Shown: positions 24,407 to 33,569 of the stretch, one piece after another
How positions within the stretch are numbered: the stretch's first letter is position 1
Layout: the number at the start of each line of letters is the position of its first letter
From: Treponema sp. UBA1798
Lineage (GTDB): Bacteria > Spirochaetota > Spirochaetia > Treponematales > Treponemataceae
Length of the DNA: 44,549 nucleotides
Reading direction: 5' to 3'
NCBI GenBank assembly: GCA_002319875.1
Contig: DCFS01000096.1
Coordinates: 1 to 44,549 of the forward strand
Notes under the pieces: generated by a model
Database searches by the model: none
Told to the model about the DNA's origin: nothing
The model's input: only the letters and a program-made list of their open reading frames with translations
Program-made: the position numbers and the translations under genes

Positions 24407-25195
24407 ATGTCAGATTCGCTGAGCGAACAGAAAACTGAAGATGAGCTTTGGGAAGAATACAGAAAAACGCGATCACCTGCTTTGCGTGATAAATTTATCA
24501 GACAGTATATGCCCCTTGTAAAATATGTCGCCGGAAAAGTTTCTGTCGGAATGCCTGGAAGTGTTGAATTTGATGATCTGGTAGGTTTCGGGCAGTTTGG
24601 TCTCCTCGATGCGATAAATAAATATGATCCTGAGAAAAATGTAAAATTCAAAACATATGCAGTTACTCGTATAAGGGGCGCTATTTTTGATGAATTACGG
24701 CAGCTTGACTGGGTTCCCCGTTCCATACGGCAGAGATCAAGAGAGATAGAGGATTCGATTGTAGAACTGGAATCGAAACTGGGCCGGACTGTTTCAGATT
24801 CTGAAATTGCGGGCAGTCTTGGTTTGAGTGAAGCAGAATATCAGCGCGAAATAATGAAGGTTTCTGGTACAAGTATACTGTCGTTAAATGATGTCTGGTA
24901 CTCGGGTGATGAAAGCGATCATATTTCTATCGGGGATAGTATCGAATCACCGGCGAGCATGAATCCGGACGTACAGGTAGAAAGGGAAGAAATAAGAAAA
25001 GTTATCATACAGGCTATTAATGAGCTCCCTGAAAAAGAGAAGATGGTTATCGTCCTGTATTATCATGAGGATTTGACATTCAAGGAAATCGGACAGGTGC
25101 TTGATGTGAGTGAGTCTCGTATTTCGCAGCTGCACACAAAGGCTAACTTGCGGTTACGGGCAAAGCTTACGAATTTCAGAAAGGGGATAATGTAG
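24407..25195 (+). CDS. fliA: RNA polymerase sigma-28 factor FliA (WhiG/SigD family)
   Basis: A sigma factor for late flagellar genes. The ATG at 24407 is preceded by AAGGTG six bases upstream and gives 262 residues; an ATG at 24383 overlaps the previous gene and lacks such a site. Region 2 reads ...YMPLVKYVAGKVSVGMPGSVEFDDLVGFGQFGLLDAINKYDP followed by FKTYAVTRIRGAIFDELRQLDWVPRSIRQ, characteristic of the SigD/WhiG class. Region 4 has LPEKEKMVIVLYYHEDLTFKEIGQVLDVSESRISQLHTKA. Gene order flhF-flhG-x-fliA resembles the Bacillus fla/che operon end. Confidence 0.95.
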   Translation: MSDSLSEQKTEDELWEEYRKTRSPALRDKFIRQYMPLVKYVAGKVSVGMPGSVEFDDLVGFGQFGLLDAINKYDPEKNVKFKTYAVTRIRGAIFDELRQLDWVPRSIRQRSREIEDSIVELESKLGRTVSDSEIAGSLGLSEAEYQREIMKVSGTSILSLNDVWYSGDESDHISIGDSIESPASMNPDVQVEREEIRKVIIQAINELPEKEKMVIVLYYHEDLTFKEIGQVLDVSESRISQLHTKANLRLRAKLTNFRKGIM

Positions 25196-25197
25196 AG

Positions 25198-27168
25198 ATG
25201 TTTACGCTGGACAGTATCCGTAAGGATATGGAAATGCAACTAAAGACGGATTCCAGTCTCCATACCGTAGAAGTAAATGCGGATACACTGGATGAAGCCT
25301 TGTTAGATGCATCTGTTCAGCTCGATACAAAAGTATCCAATCTTGAGTATGAAATCATTTCCAGGGGATCCGAGGGATTCCTTGGAATCGCAAAACGTCC
25401 CTGGACAATAAAGGTATATCCCAATTCTGCAAGCCTTGCGCAAAAGAAAAAGCACGATACCGGTATTATATCAATTGATGAAAAACTGGCAGAAGAGCAG
25501 AAAATCGTCAATCGTGATGGTATGTTTTATGTGCATCGTTTTGCAGCACAATTAAATCTGAAGGTTATATGTCCGGTCGGCAATGGTAAATCTGTAAATC
25601 TTAAGGATGTCATGGATGCTCTCCGGCGGTCAGATACGCTGTCTGTAGAAGAAAATCTTGTAAAGAAATATATAAAAAATGGTACAGCCGGTGTTTATGA
25701 ACCTGTTGGTATGTATGATCATGCCAAAGCTGCCGACGCGTTGCTGGCTGTAGATATATCGAAAGATGAAATGAAAGCAACAATAACTGCTGCTGTTCCT
25801 GCAATAGGAGGCGCTGATATATCAGCGCAGCAAATCAAACAGGCTCTGGAAACTCAGGGTATTACTGTCGGAATGGAAGATGACAAAATCAATTTATTCG
25901 TGGATACTCCGCTGTATGATCAGCCTTATGAAGTTGCGGCAGGCGTACCCCCGGTTGACGGACGGGATGCATATATTGCCTATAATTTCGAAACGGACAG
26001 AACAAAACTTCGTGTCAAGGAAGCTGCCAACGGGCAGGTTAATTTCAAAGAACTCAATCTGATTCAGAATGTAGTGGAAGGCCAGCCTCTTGCTCAGAAA
26101 ATGCTGGCTGAACGGGGTAAACCGGGGAAAACACTTTTCGGAAGATATCTTGAAGCTAAAAACGGAAAGGATATAAATCTTCCTCTCGGGAAAAATGTTT
26201 CTGTCGATTCTGATGGCCGGACTATACTTGCCTCTGTAAACGGTCAGGTTATTCTGGCAGGTGACAAGATTAATGTTGAACCCATCCTTGAAGTAGAAGG
26301 TGTAAACATCAAAACAGGAAACGTTACATTTCTGGGGACTGTGGTTGTGAAGGGAAACGTTGAAGACGGATTTGATGTCAAAGCTTCCGGTAATATTGAA
26401 GTGTACGGAACTGTCGGGAAAAGCCAGCTTGAGGCAGAAGGTGATATTATTGTTTCTCAGGGAATTTTTGGTAAGGATCAGGGCTATATTCATGCCGGGA
26501 AATCTCTGTGGACAAAGTTCATCCAGGCAGCAAAGGTCGAGGCTGGCGATTATATTATTGTTTCCGACAGTATTATGAATTCTGATGTAACTGCGATGAA
26601 GCGAATTATCCTCCAGGGAAAGAAAGCTCAGATTACCGGAGGTCACTTGTTTGCAACAGAGGAAATCTGTGCAAAGAATATCGGTTCACCAGGTGGTGGT
26701 ACGGAAACTATTCTGGAAGTAGGTTTTGATCCGAAAGCAAAACAACGGCTTGGGGAATTACAGGCAATGCAGGGAAATCTGATGAAGGAACTTGAGGAAG
26801 TGGAGCTTGATTTGTCTACGCTCGAAAACCAGAAAAAGATACGTCGTTCCCTGCCTAAAGATAAAGAAGAAAATCTTTCAAATCTCAAAAATCGCCGGCA
26901 GGAAATTACTTCCAATTCTAATGAGATGACCCGGGAAATACAGCAGATTCAGGAGCGACTCCGGGAACTTAAAGTTGTAGGTAAGATAAAAGCTTCAGGT
27001 ATCGTGTATGGTGGTGTAAAGATATATGTACGCGATGTCGCGGATGAAGTCCGTTCCGAAGTCCATGGTGTGACTTTCTATCTGGAAAATAATTTTGTCC
27101 GGCGTGGTAAATATGAGTCGCCGGTTATTGAAGACATAAAGGCTCCTGATGGCTATTCAACCAATTGA
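25198..27168 (+). CDS. FapA/DUF342-family protein with N-terminal Jag-like domain
   Basis: A 656-residue protein 2 bases after fliA. Residues about 18-75 (EVNADTLDEALLDASVQLD...ISRGSEGFLGIAKRPWTIKVY) resemble the Jag/KhpB N-terminal domain. The central part is the DUF342/FapA region, ending in a right-handed beta-helix-like repeat (GNVTFLGTVVVKGNVEDGF, ASGNIEVYGTVGKSQLEAEGDIIVSQGIFG). A long coiled coil follows (about 515-600), then a short strand-rich tail. FapA proteins lie in flagellar operons of several phyla and affect polar flagellar placement in some; the role here is inferred. It overlaps the next gene by 20 bases. Confidence 0.85.
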   Translation: MFTLDSIRKDMEMQLKTDSSLHTVEVNADTLDEALLDASVQLDTKVSNLEYEIISRGSEGFLGIAKRPWTIKVYPNSASLAQKKKHDTGIISIDEKLAEEQKIVNRDGMFYVHRFAAQLNLKVICPVGNGKSVNLKDVMDALRRSDTLSVEENLVKKYIKNGTAGVYEPVGMYDHAKAADALLAVDISKDEMKATITAAVPAIGGADISAQQIKQALETQGITVGMEDDKINLFVDTPLYDQPYEVAAGVPPVDGRDAYIAYNFETDRTKLRVKEAANGQVNFKELNLIQNVVEGQPLAQKMLAERGKPGKTLFGRYLEAKNGKDINLPLGKNVSVDSDGRTILASVNGQVILAGDKINVEPILEVEGVNIKTGNVTFLGTVVVKGNVEDGFDVKASGNIEVYGTVGKSQLEAEGDIIVSQGIFGKDQGYIHAGKSLWTKFIQAAKVEAGDYIIVSDSIMNSDVTAMKRIILQGKKAQITGGHLFATEEICAKNIGSPGGGTETILEVGFDPKAKQRLGELQAMQGNLMKELEEVELDLSTLENQKKIRRSLPKDKEENLSNLKNRRQEITSNSNEMTREIQQIQERLRELKVVGKIKASGIVYGGVKIYVRDVADEVRSEVHGVTFYLENNFVRRGKYESPVIEDIKAPDGYSTN

Positions 27169-27478
27169 TTTGCAGATAATGTATTCTCAGATGTCTAATG
27201 TTGCAAAGATTGCAGCACATCAGCAAAATGGTGCGCAAATGGCAGAAGCATTGCAGCAGAATAAGGTTATTCAGCAGAATGTTGAGCAGGTAGCTTCCGT
27301 ACGAAAAGCCGCTGACGAGAATACAAAATCTGTTGAGGTTAACCCTAATGGTAAAAAAAATAATGAAAACCGTAATGAACGGGGGCGAAAAAAAACACCG
27401 CCACCGGAATCTGCTCCGGTAAAAGAAACGGAATTCAGGGAATCATATCTGGGGCAACATATAGATATAACGAGGTAA
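27149..27478 (+). CDS. small hypothetical flagellar-operon protein
   Basis: A 109-residue hydrophilic protein whose start overlaps the FapA-like gene by 20 bases; AAAGG lies six bases before the ATG. The first half (MAIQPIDLQIMYSQMSNVAK...) is helical and rich in Gln, Ala and Asn. The second half is basic and proline-rich (GRKKTPPPE) and ends LGQHIDITR. No membrane segment or signal is visible. I do not recognise the family. Tight packing between fapA and the SwrB-like gene, 2 bases from the latter, supports a real gene. Confidence 0.75.
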   Translation: MAIQPIDLQIMYSQMSNVAKIAAHQQNGAQMAEALQQNKVIQQNVEQVASVRKAADENTKSVEVNPNGKKNNENRNERGRKKTPPPESAPVKETEFRESYLGQHIDITR

Positions 27479-27480
27479 TT

Positions 27481-28110
27481 GTGTCAGTCGTTATTGTTTC
27501 AGCCGTGTGTTTAATAAATCTTTTTCTCTGGTTTATTTTTTTTCATAAATTTACGAAAATATTTTCTACCAATGATATTATCGAGAATACGCGTTCGGAA
27601 CTTAACAAAATGATTCTGGATATCAATCGGAATACAGAACGTGATATTACGCTTATTGAAGACCGTATAAAGACATTAAAAGATATTATTGCTGAGGCGG
27701 ATAAAAGAATAGCTCTTGCGAAATCGGAAGCAGAGAAGAAAAATATTGTTTCAGCATATGGAAAAGTTATTGATTCTGCCGTTGCCGGACAGGTTTCTCC
27801 GGCTGCAGTTGCAGCAAACCGCTACCGTCGCAATGCTTCTTCTGAAGGACATCGGAATACAGATGCTGGTGCACAATCGGAACTTTTTGGTGGTGGAATG
27901 AATGCGGCAGAACAACAGGAGACTGCATCCATAGAAACTCCTGTTTCCGGACCGAAGATTTTTGTGTCCGATAATCCGGTTGTCATTAAAAAAGACTTTA
28001 ATACAGAAGTTGGGGAACGATACGAACGGGGAGAAAGCGTTGAAGAAATCGCAACCGCATTATCCCGTTCCATAACGGAAGTGCAGTTTGCACTCGATAT
28101 GAACAACTGA
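27481..28110 (+). CDS. membrane-anchored coiled-coil protein, SwrB-like architecture
   Basis: A 209-residue protein from a GTG at 27481, with GAGG five bases upstream. An N-terminal membrane segment (about 2-22: VVIVSAVCLINLFLWFIFF) is followed by a coiled coil (about 35-85), a flexible Ala/Gly/Gln-rich middle and a short C-terminal helix-turn-helix-like segment (YERGESVEEIATALSRSITEVQFAL, about 182-206, given here as a description of the fold). This layout, and its position after sigma-28 at the operon end, match SwrB of Bacillus subtilis, which activates the flagellar export gate. Sequence similarity beyond layout was not tested. Confidence 0.75.
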   Translation: MSVVIVSAVCLINLFLWFIFFHKFTKIFSTNDIIENTRSELNKMILDINRNTERDITLIEDRIKTLKDIIAEADKRIALAKSEAEKKNIVSAYGKVIDSAVAGQVSPAAVAANRYRRNASSEGHRNTDAGAQSELFGGGMNAAEQQETASIETPVSGPKIFVSDNPVVIKKDFNTEVGERYERGESVEEIATALSRSITEVQFALDMNN

Positions 28111-28133
28111 TCAGCATTGGAGGTACGGCTTAT

Positions 28134-29195
28134 ATGAAAGTGAAAAAACAGAATTATGGAACGCTTTCCGATGGAACCAAAGCGACACTTTACACCGTTT
28201 CAAACGCTAAAATGTCATTTTCTGTAACAGATTATGGATGTACAATAACGAGTATCCTGCTGCCTGATAAAGTGTCAGGTACAGTTGATGTGCTGCTTGG
28301 TTTTTCCACACTTGACGGTTATATAACAGGAGCCGGTTCCTATGGTGCGCTGGTCGGACGATTTGCCAACAGAATAAGTGCTGCGAAGTTTGATATCAAT
28401 GGACAGGAATATGATCTTGATGCAAATTCCAATGGTAACTGCCTGCATGGAGGCTACACTCGTTTTGAAAAAATGCTGTGGAACAGTAAAATCATATCAA
28501 CCAAGCATGGGACCGGTGTGCGCTTTACACGGCTGAGTCATGAAAAAGAACAGGGTTTCCCGGGGAATATGCAGATAGAGGTAACCTATACTTTGAATGA
28601 TGCCAATGAGATAACGTTGAGTTATAAAGCTGTCTCAGATAAAGCAACGCCAGTCAACCTGACGAATCATTCATATTTTAATCTTGCAGGTAATGGAAGC
28701 ATACTTGATCATACGCTTCAGATGAACTGTAGCTATTATCTTGATGTAGACAAAGAACTTATTCCTTCAGGTAAATTGATACCCGTAAAAAATACGATTT
28801 TTGATTTTACCACTGGTAAAACCATTGGTACAGATATTGCTAAAACTGGTAACGGATACGATCACTGTTTTGTAACGCAGGCGTATGATGCAGGTGCTAA
28901 AACTGCATTTGATTTTGCTGTTTCAGGGCAGCTTGTCCAGGCTGCTGTGCTGTCCGATCCTGTTTCAGGCAGAAAAATGTCCGTGAAAACCAATCAGGAA
29001 GGAGTGCAGGTGTATACTGCAAATTCAATAGAAGGAACTACAGGTAAAAACGGCCGGAAATACCGGGCTCATGAGGCAATATGTCTGGAAACCCAGTGTT
29101 TTCCTGATTCTCCAAATAAACAAGAATTCCCTTCCTGTATCCTGCAGCCGGGGTCAAAATATAAAGCCTTGACAGTCTATGGTTTTTTCTTTTAA
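28134..29195 (+). CDS. galM: aldose 1-epimerase (mutarotase)
   Basis: GalM interconverts alpha and beta anomers of aldoses such as galactose and glucose in the cytoplasm. The protein has 353 residues, the usual length. Expected active-site residues are present: Arg77 in GRFANRI, His105 in NCLHGG, His179 in NLTNHSYFNLAG, Asp243 in GNGYDHCF and Glu319 in CLETQCFPDSPN. A GGAGG site lies before the ATG. It starts 23 bases after the SwrB-like gene, so it may be read from the flagellar operon. It shows no link to flagella by function. Confidence 0.93.
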   Translation: MKVKKQNYGTLSDGTKATLYTVSNAKMSFSVTDYGCTITSILLPDKVSGTVDVLLGFSTLDGYITGAGSYGALVGRFANRISAAKFDINGQEYDLDANSNGNCLHGGYTRFEKMLWNSKIISTKHGTGVRFTRLSHEKEQGFPGNMQIEVTYTLNDANEITLSYKAVSDKATPVNLTNHSYFNLAGNGSILDHTLQMNCSYYLDVDKELIPSGKLIPVKNTIFDFTTGKTIGTDIAKTGNGYDHCFVTQAYDAGAKTAFDFAVSGQLVQAAVLSDPVSGRKMSVKTNQEGVQVYTANSIEGTTGKNGRKYRAHEAICLETQCFPDSPNKQEFPSCILQPGSKYKALTVYGFFF

Positions 29196-29325
29196 ATAAT
29201 AGGGCGTATATTAAAAAATCGGGTGTTTTTTTATAGTAAGAACAAGTTTTAAGGTACCGTATTTGTATATCGGCAGATACCGGTATTATGAATGTTTTTT
29301 TGTAATATTCTTTTAGAGAGGTTTT
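29169..29325 (+). promoter_or_regulatory. galM end and leader region with candidate V-ATPase operon promoter
   Basis: TTGACA (29169-29174, inside the galM end), 18 bp and TAAATA (29193-29198) form a possible promoter. The non-coding stretch 29196-29325 also contains an AT-only imperfect stem around 29212-29238, the string ATATCGGCA (29267-29275) shared with the 4104-4244 region, and a 10-bp palindrome ATACCGGTAT (29277-29286). No intrinsic terminator for galM is convincing. GAGAGG precedes the atpE ATG. Confidence 0.3.
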
Positions 29326-29949
29326 ATGGACGTTCAATTACAGGAATTGATCGATAAGATCAAAAAGGACGGAGTTGCGACAGCTGAAAATTCGGCATCG
29401 GAAATAATTTCTGATGCTGAAAAAAAAGCAGCAAAAATAATTTCTGATGCCGAATTAAAGGCCGACAGAATCATTAAGACCGCCAGAACAGAAACGGAAA
29501 GAATGGAAAAAGCAAGTGAAGACGCTATCCGTCAGGCAGGTCGCAATCTTATTATTTCTTTCAGGGACAGTGTTACAGCAGAACTGTCTGCGATTGTCGG
29601 TGCTGAAACGGCCAAGGCCTATTCCGGGGATCTGCTTGTTAAACTGATTCCGGAAATAGTAAAAACCTGGACTGTTAAAACAGAAGCAAAAGATATATCT
29701 GTGCTGCTGAGCGAAAAAGATCTGGGCGCACTCGAAAAAGATCTTCGTGCAGCTTTGAAGGCAGACATCGCAAAAGGTCTTGAAGTAAAACCTGATAAAT
29801 CAATTACCGGCGGATTCCGGATTGGTATCAATCATGGCGAGGCTTATTACGATTATTCGGCTGATGCAGTTGCTGATCTGTTCTCTGCTTATCTTAACCC
29901 GCGGACAGCAGCTATTATGAAGTCGGCTGCGTCCGAAGGAAATAAATAG
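29326..29949 (+). CDS. atpE: V-type ATPase subunit E
   Basis: Subunit E forms the peripheral stalk that holds the A3B3 head. The protein has 207 residues. The N-terminal half is a long helix with repeated Ala/Glu/Lys heptads (ENSASEIISDAEKKAAKIISDAELKADRI). The C-terminal part (from about 115) is the globular cap, with DKSITGGFRIGINHGEAYYDYSADAVADLF, typical of the family. It is the first gene of the ATPase operon; its stop shares one base with the GTG of the next gene. Confidence 0.9.
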   Translation: MDVQLQELIDKIKKDGVATAENSASEIISDAEKKAAKIISDAELKADRIIKTARTETERMEKASEDAIRQAGRNLIISFRDSVTAELSAIVGAETAKAYSGDLLVKLIPEIVKTWTVKTEAKDISVLLSEKDLGALEKDLRAALKADIAKGLEVKPDKSITGGFRIGINHGEAYYDYSADAVADLFSAYLNPRTAAIMKSAASEGNK

Positions 29950-30494
29950 TGAACGAACAGTATTATTTGGTGTCCCAGTTGCCGGATATAAGCGCTGCAG
30001 CTGCCAGACAACCACTACCTGTTACGGAAGAATACTTCAGAGAATTATGTTCACGTTTCCTTGGTAAGAAGGGATTAACAGTCCTGAAGGGACTGTCGTT
30101 GATTCCTCCGTTAAAGGAGGACCCAACCGGTTCTGTATTTGTTGATGCCTGGTATGAAAAAGAACGGGCGCTGCGTCTTTGTCTGGCTCAGGTCCGTTCT
30201 TTAGCTATGAAAAAAGAAAGCGTGCAGCTTACTGGAGCGTGTACTGGCGATGTCTTGCAGGCAGCCCGTAATGCAGTTGGTATGGATAGCCCCTTATCGG
30301 CGGAACAATTTCTGTATCAATACCGGATGGATGTGATAAACAGATTGCAGCCTCTTGATATTTTTTCCGAAGATGCCGTGTTTGCATATGGGCTGAAACT
30401 GATGCTGACACAACGTATGAGACTCTTTAATGAAGAAACGGGTATGGTTTCCTACCACACTATATACGATAGAATACTTGGAGAAACTAGATGA
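29949..30494 (+). CDS. DUF2764-type protein of the V-ATPase operon
   Basis: A 181-residue protein read from a GTG at 29949, overlapping atpE by 1 base and atpA by 4. It begins MNEQYYLVSQLPDI and is mainly helical, without membrane segments. Its position between subunits E and A is the one held by a DUF2764 protein in treponemal V-ATPase operons, and the sequence fits that family. Since no gene for the central-stalk subunit C is recognisable in the operon, it may fill that structural role. This is inference. Confidence 0.75.
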   Translation: MNEQYYLVSQLPDISAAAARQPLPVTEEYFRELCSRFLGKKGLTVLKGLSLIPPLKEDPTGSVFVDAWYEKERALRLCLAQVRSLAMKKESVQLTGACTGDVLQAARNAVGMDSPLSAEQFLYQYRMDVINRLQPLDIFSEDAVFAYGLKLMLTQRMRLFNEETGMVSYHTIYDRILGETR

Positions 30495-32260
30495 CGGATA
30501 CGAAAGGTAAAGTAGTCGGCGTAAACGGCAATATGATTTCCGTTGAATTTGACGGTAATGTTTCGCTGAATGAAGTCGGCTATGTAAGTGTAGAAAATAA
30601 AAATCTGAAGAGCGAGGTAATCCGCATTCGCGGAAATACTGCACAGATGCAGGTGTATGAAATGACCAAAGGCATTCAGGAAGGAACCCCCGTTGAATTC
30701 ACAGGGAATCTGCTTGCTGCGGAACTGGGACCGGGACTTCTTGGACAGATATACGACGGTTTACAGAATCCTCTGCCACTTCTGGCCGAAAAGGCAGGTT
30801 ATTTCCTTGAGCGCGGGGTATATGTAGACCCTCTGCCGTATGATGTAAAATGGGATTTTACACCGACAGCGAAAGAGGGAGATATAGTATACCGTGGTGA
30901 TGCGATAGGCTCTGTGCCGGAAGGTCCGTTCAGCCATAAAATTCTGGTTCCGTTTGATTTTTATGGTACATATAAAATTAAATCGATCGCCAGACAAGGG
31001 GCGTATACGGTAAAAGATGAAATGGCTGTTCTTATCGACGAAAAGGGCAATGAGAAGAAAATGTCCATGTGTTTCAAGTGGCCGGTGAAACGTGCCGTTG
31101 ACTGTTATTCGGAGCGTCTTGAGCCGACGGAAACCATGGTGACGAAAACCCGTCTTATTGATACGTTTTTTCCGGTCGCACGAGGCGGAACGTACTGTAT
31201 TCCGGGACCATTTGGTGCAGGGAAAACCGTCATACAGCATACGACAAGCCGTAATGCAGATGTTGATATCGTTATTATCGCAGCGTGCGGTGAACGGGCA
31301 GGTGAAGTTGTTGAAACCATTAAAGAATTCCCTGAACTTAAAGATCCCCGTACCGGCGAATCCCTGATGAAACGTACCGTCATTATCTGCAATACGTCGT
31401 CTATGCCGGTCGCTTCCCGTGAGGCTTCGGTTTACACGAGCGTAACGCTTGCCGAGTACTATCGCCAGATGGGACTGAATGTTCTGTTGCTTGCAGATTC
31501 AACATCCCGATGGGCACAGGCTTTGCGTGAAATGAGCGGGCGTCTTGAGGAGATCCCCGGTGAGGAAGCCTTCCCGGCATATCTGGAATCCTATATAGCA
31601 GCTTTCTATGAACGGGCTGGTTATGTACGGCTTAGAGATGGTTCAACAGGTTCCGTTACTATAGGCGGTACCGTTTCTCCTGCCGGCGGTAACTTTGAAG
31701 AACCGGTGACACAGGCAACTCTGAAAGTTGTTGGTGCGTTCCATGGTTTAAGCAGGGAACGTTCAGATGCCCGTAAATATCCGGCAATAGATCCTCTGGA
31801 GTCATGGTCAAAATACAAAAGCGTTATACGGCGGGACTGGGTTGATTATTCCCGCATCTGCCTGAAACGGGGTATGGAAGTCAACCAGATGATGAAAGTT
31901 GTCGGTGAAGAAGGGACAAGCCTTGAAGATTTTGTGATGTATCTGAAATCAGAATTCCTCGATTCCGTTTATATGCAGCAGGATTCTTTTGACCCTGTAG
32001 ACGCAGCCTGTTCTGTTGAGCGCCAGACATATCTTTTCAGAATGGTTCTGACAATACTTGGTTCCAATTTTAAATTTGAATCAAAAGATGATGCGCGTGC
32101 GTATTTTAATCAACTCCGGCAGAATTTTATTGACTGGAACGTTTCAGAATGGCAGTCAAAAGCTTTCAAACAGAAAGAAAGTGATATAGACGCATTGTAT
32201 GCCGGAAAGGATGGGAAACTGCTTCCTGAAGCAGCTGCTTTACTCAAGGACGGTGAATAG
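30491..32260 (+). CDS. atpA: V-type ATPase catalytic subunit A
   Basis: Subunit A carries the catalytic nucleotide site of the V1 head. The protein has 589 residues, the normal length for bacterial A subunits. The Walker A motif GPFGAGKTVIQ lies near residue 239, and the conserved non-homologous region characteristic of A subunits precedes it (GDAIGSVPEGPFSHKILVP). Walker B reads NVLLLADSTSRWA, and the conserved GRLEEIPGEEAFPAYL follows. It overlaps the DUF2764 gene by 4 bases and precedes atpB by 2. Confidence 0.97.
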   Translation: MTDTKGKVVGVNGNMISVEFDGNVSLNEVGYVSVENKNLKSEVIRIRGNTAQMQVYEMTKGIQEGTPVEFTGNLLAAELGPGLLGQIYDGLQNPLPLLAEKAGYFLERGVYVDPLPYDVKWDFTPTAKEGDIVYRGDAIGSVPEGPFSHKILVPFDFYGTYKIKSIARQGAYTVKDEMAVLIDEKGNEKKMSMCFKWPVKRAVDCYSERLEPTETMVTKTRLIDTFFPVARGGTYCIPGPFGAGKTVIQHTTSRNADVDIVIIAACGERAGEVVETIKEFPELKDPRTGESLMKRTVIICNTSSMPVASREASVYTSVTLAEYYRQMGLNVLLLADSTSRWAQALREMSGRLEEIPGEEAFPAYLESYIAAFYERAGYVRLRDGSTGSVTIGGTVSPAGGNFEEPVTQATLKVVGAFHGLSRERSDARKYPAIDPLESWSKYKSVIRRDWVDYSRICLKRGMEVNQMMKVVGEEGTSLEDFVMYLKSEFLDSVYMQQDSFDPVDAACSVERQTYLFRMVLTILGSNFKFESKDDARAYFNQLRQNFIDWNVSEWQSKAFKQKESDIDALYAGKDGKLLPEAAALLKDGE

Positions 32261-32262
32261 TA

Positions 32263-33558
32263 ATGAACAAGGTATACAGTAAAATAGAATCAATCAACGG
32301 CAGTGTGATTACTGTCAAGGCCACAGATGTAAAGTACAATGAACTGGCTGAAGTAGAAACTCGTTTCGGAAAGTCCCTCGCTGAAGTAAACCGTATAGAT
32401 GGCGATATCGTTTCTCTGCAGGTTTTCGCCGGAGGCCGTGGCGTTTCCACCGGCGACCACATTCGTTTTCTGGGGCATGATATGCAGGTCAGTTTCAGTG
32501 ATGATCTGCTGGGCCGCATTTTCAACGGTTCCGGTGAGCCCCGTGACAGCGGCCCTGTACTTACAGAAAATCTTGTCGAAATCGGAGGACCTTCTGTAAA
32601 TCCTTCGAAACGTATTATGGCGAAACGTATGATCCGTACGGGTATCCCTATGATCGATGTATTTAACTCTCTGGTCGTTTCACAGAAGCTCCCTATTTTT
32701 TCAAGTTCAGGAGAACCGTACAATCAGTTGCTTGCACGAATCGCCATGCAGGCTGAGGTTGACGTTATTGTTCTCGGCGGTATGGGGCTGAAATATGATG
32801 ACTATCTCTTTTTCAAAAATACACTTGAAGAGGGCGGTGCATTGAGCAGGACCGTTATGTTTATCCATACCGCTGCTGATCCTACCGTAGAATGTATGAA
32901 AGTTCCTGATTTGAGCCTTGCCGTTGCGGAACAATTCGCCTTGAAGGGAAAAGATGTCCTTGTGCTTCTGACTGATATGACGAACTTTGCCGATTCTATG
33001 AAGGAAATAGCGATTACTCAGGAACAGGTTCCGTCTAACCGTGGTTATCCTGGCGACCTATACAGCCAGTTGGCTTCACGATATGAAAAAGCTGTCGACT
33101 TTGACGATGCAGGATCCGTCACCATTCTTGCCGTTACAACAATGCCAGGCGATGATGTTACTCATCCTGTACCCGATAACACCGGATACATCACCGAAGG
33201 CCAGTATTATCTGAAAAATGGCCGTATTGAACCGTTTGGCTCTCTTTCACGTCTGAAACAGAATGTCAATAAAGATACCCGTGATGATCATCGGGCGCTA
33301 ATGGATGGTATGATCCGTCTGTATTCATCGTATAAGGATACACTTGAAAAAAAATCGATGGGTTTTATGATGTCTGCATGGGATGAAAAACTGTTGAAAT
33401 ACGGTGATCTGTTCGAAAAGAAGATGATGGATCTTTCCGTCAATCTTCCGCTGGAAAGTGCGCTGGATCTCGGCTGGGAAATTCTTGCGGAATGTTTTAG
33501 TAAAGATGAGACCGGTATCAAGACAAGTCTGATTGAAAAACACTGGCCTTCCAAATAA
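32263..33558 (+). CDS. atpB: V-type ATPase subunit B
   Basis: The non-catalytic partner of subunit A in the A3B3 hexamer. The protein has 431 residues. Instead of a P-loop it has FSSSGEPYNQLLARIA, as expected for B subunits. Conserved stretches are RMIRTGIPMIDVFNSLVVSQKLPIF, LLTDMTNFADSMKEIA, VPSNRGYPGDLYSQLASRYEKA and DDVTHPVPDNTGYITEGQ. The AAGGACGG before the ATG is a clear ribosome site. A gap of 11 bases leads to atpD. Confidence 0.97.
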   Translation: MNKVYSKIESINGSVITVKATDVKYNELAEVETRFGKSLAEVNRIDGDIVSLQVFAGGRGVSTGDHIRFLGHDMQVSFSDDLLGRIFNGSGEPRDSGPVLTENLVEIGGPSVNPSKRIMAKRMIRTGIPMIDVFNSLVVSQKLPIFSSSGEPYNQLLARIAMQAEVDVIVLGGMGLKYDDYLFFKNTLEEGGALSRTVMFIHTAADPTVECMKVPDLSLAVAEQFALKGKDVLVLLTDMTNFADSMKEIAITQEQVPSNRGYPGDLYSQLASRYEKAVDFDDAGSVTILAVTTMPGDDVTHPVPDNTGYITEGQYYLKNGRIEPFGSLSRLKQNVNKDTRDDHRALMDGMIRLYSSYKDTLEKKSMGFMMSAWDEKLLKYGDLFEKKMMDLSVNLPLESALDLGWEILAECFSKDETGIKTSLIEKHWPSK

Positions 33559-33569
33559 GGGGATAGTGA

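Noticed and set aside
29212..29238. Stem of A and T only around a TCGGGTG loop after galM, considered as a terminator
   Set aside because: The stem has one mismatch and no G-C pairs, so it should be too weak to stop transcription.
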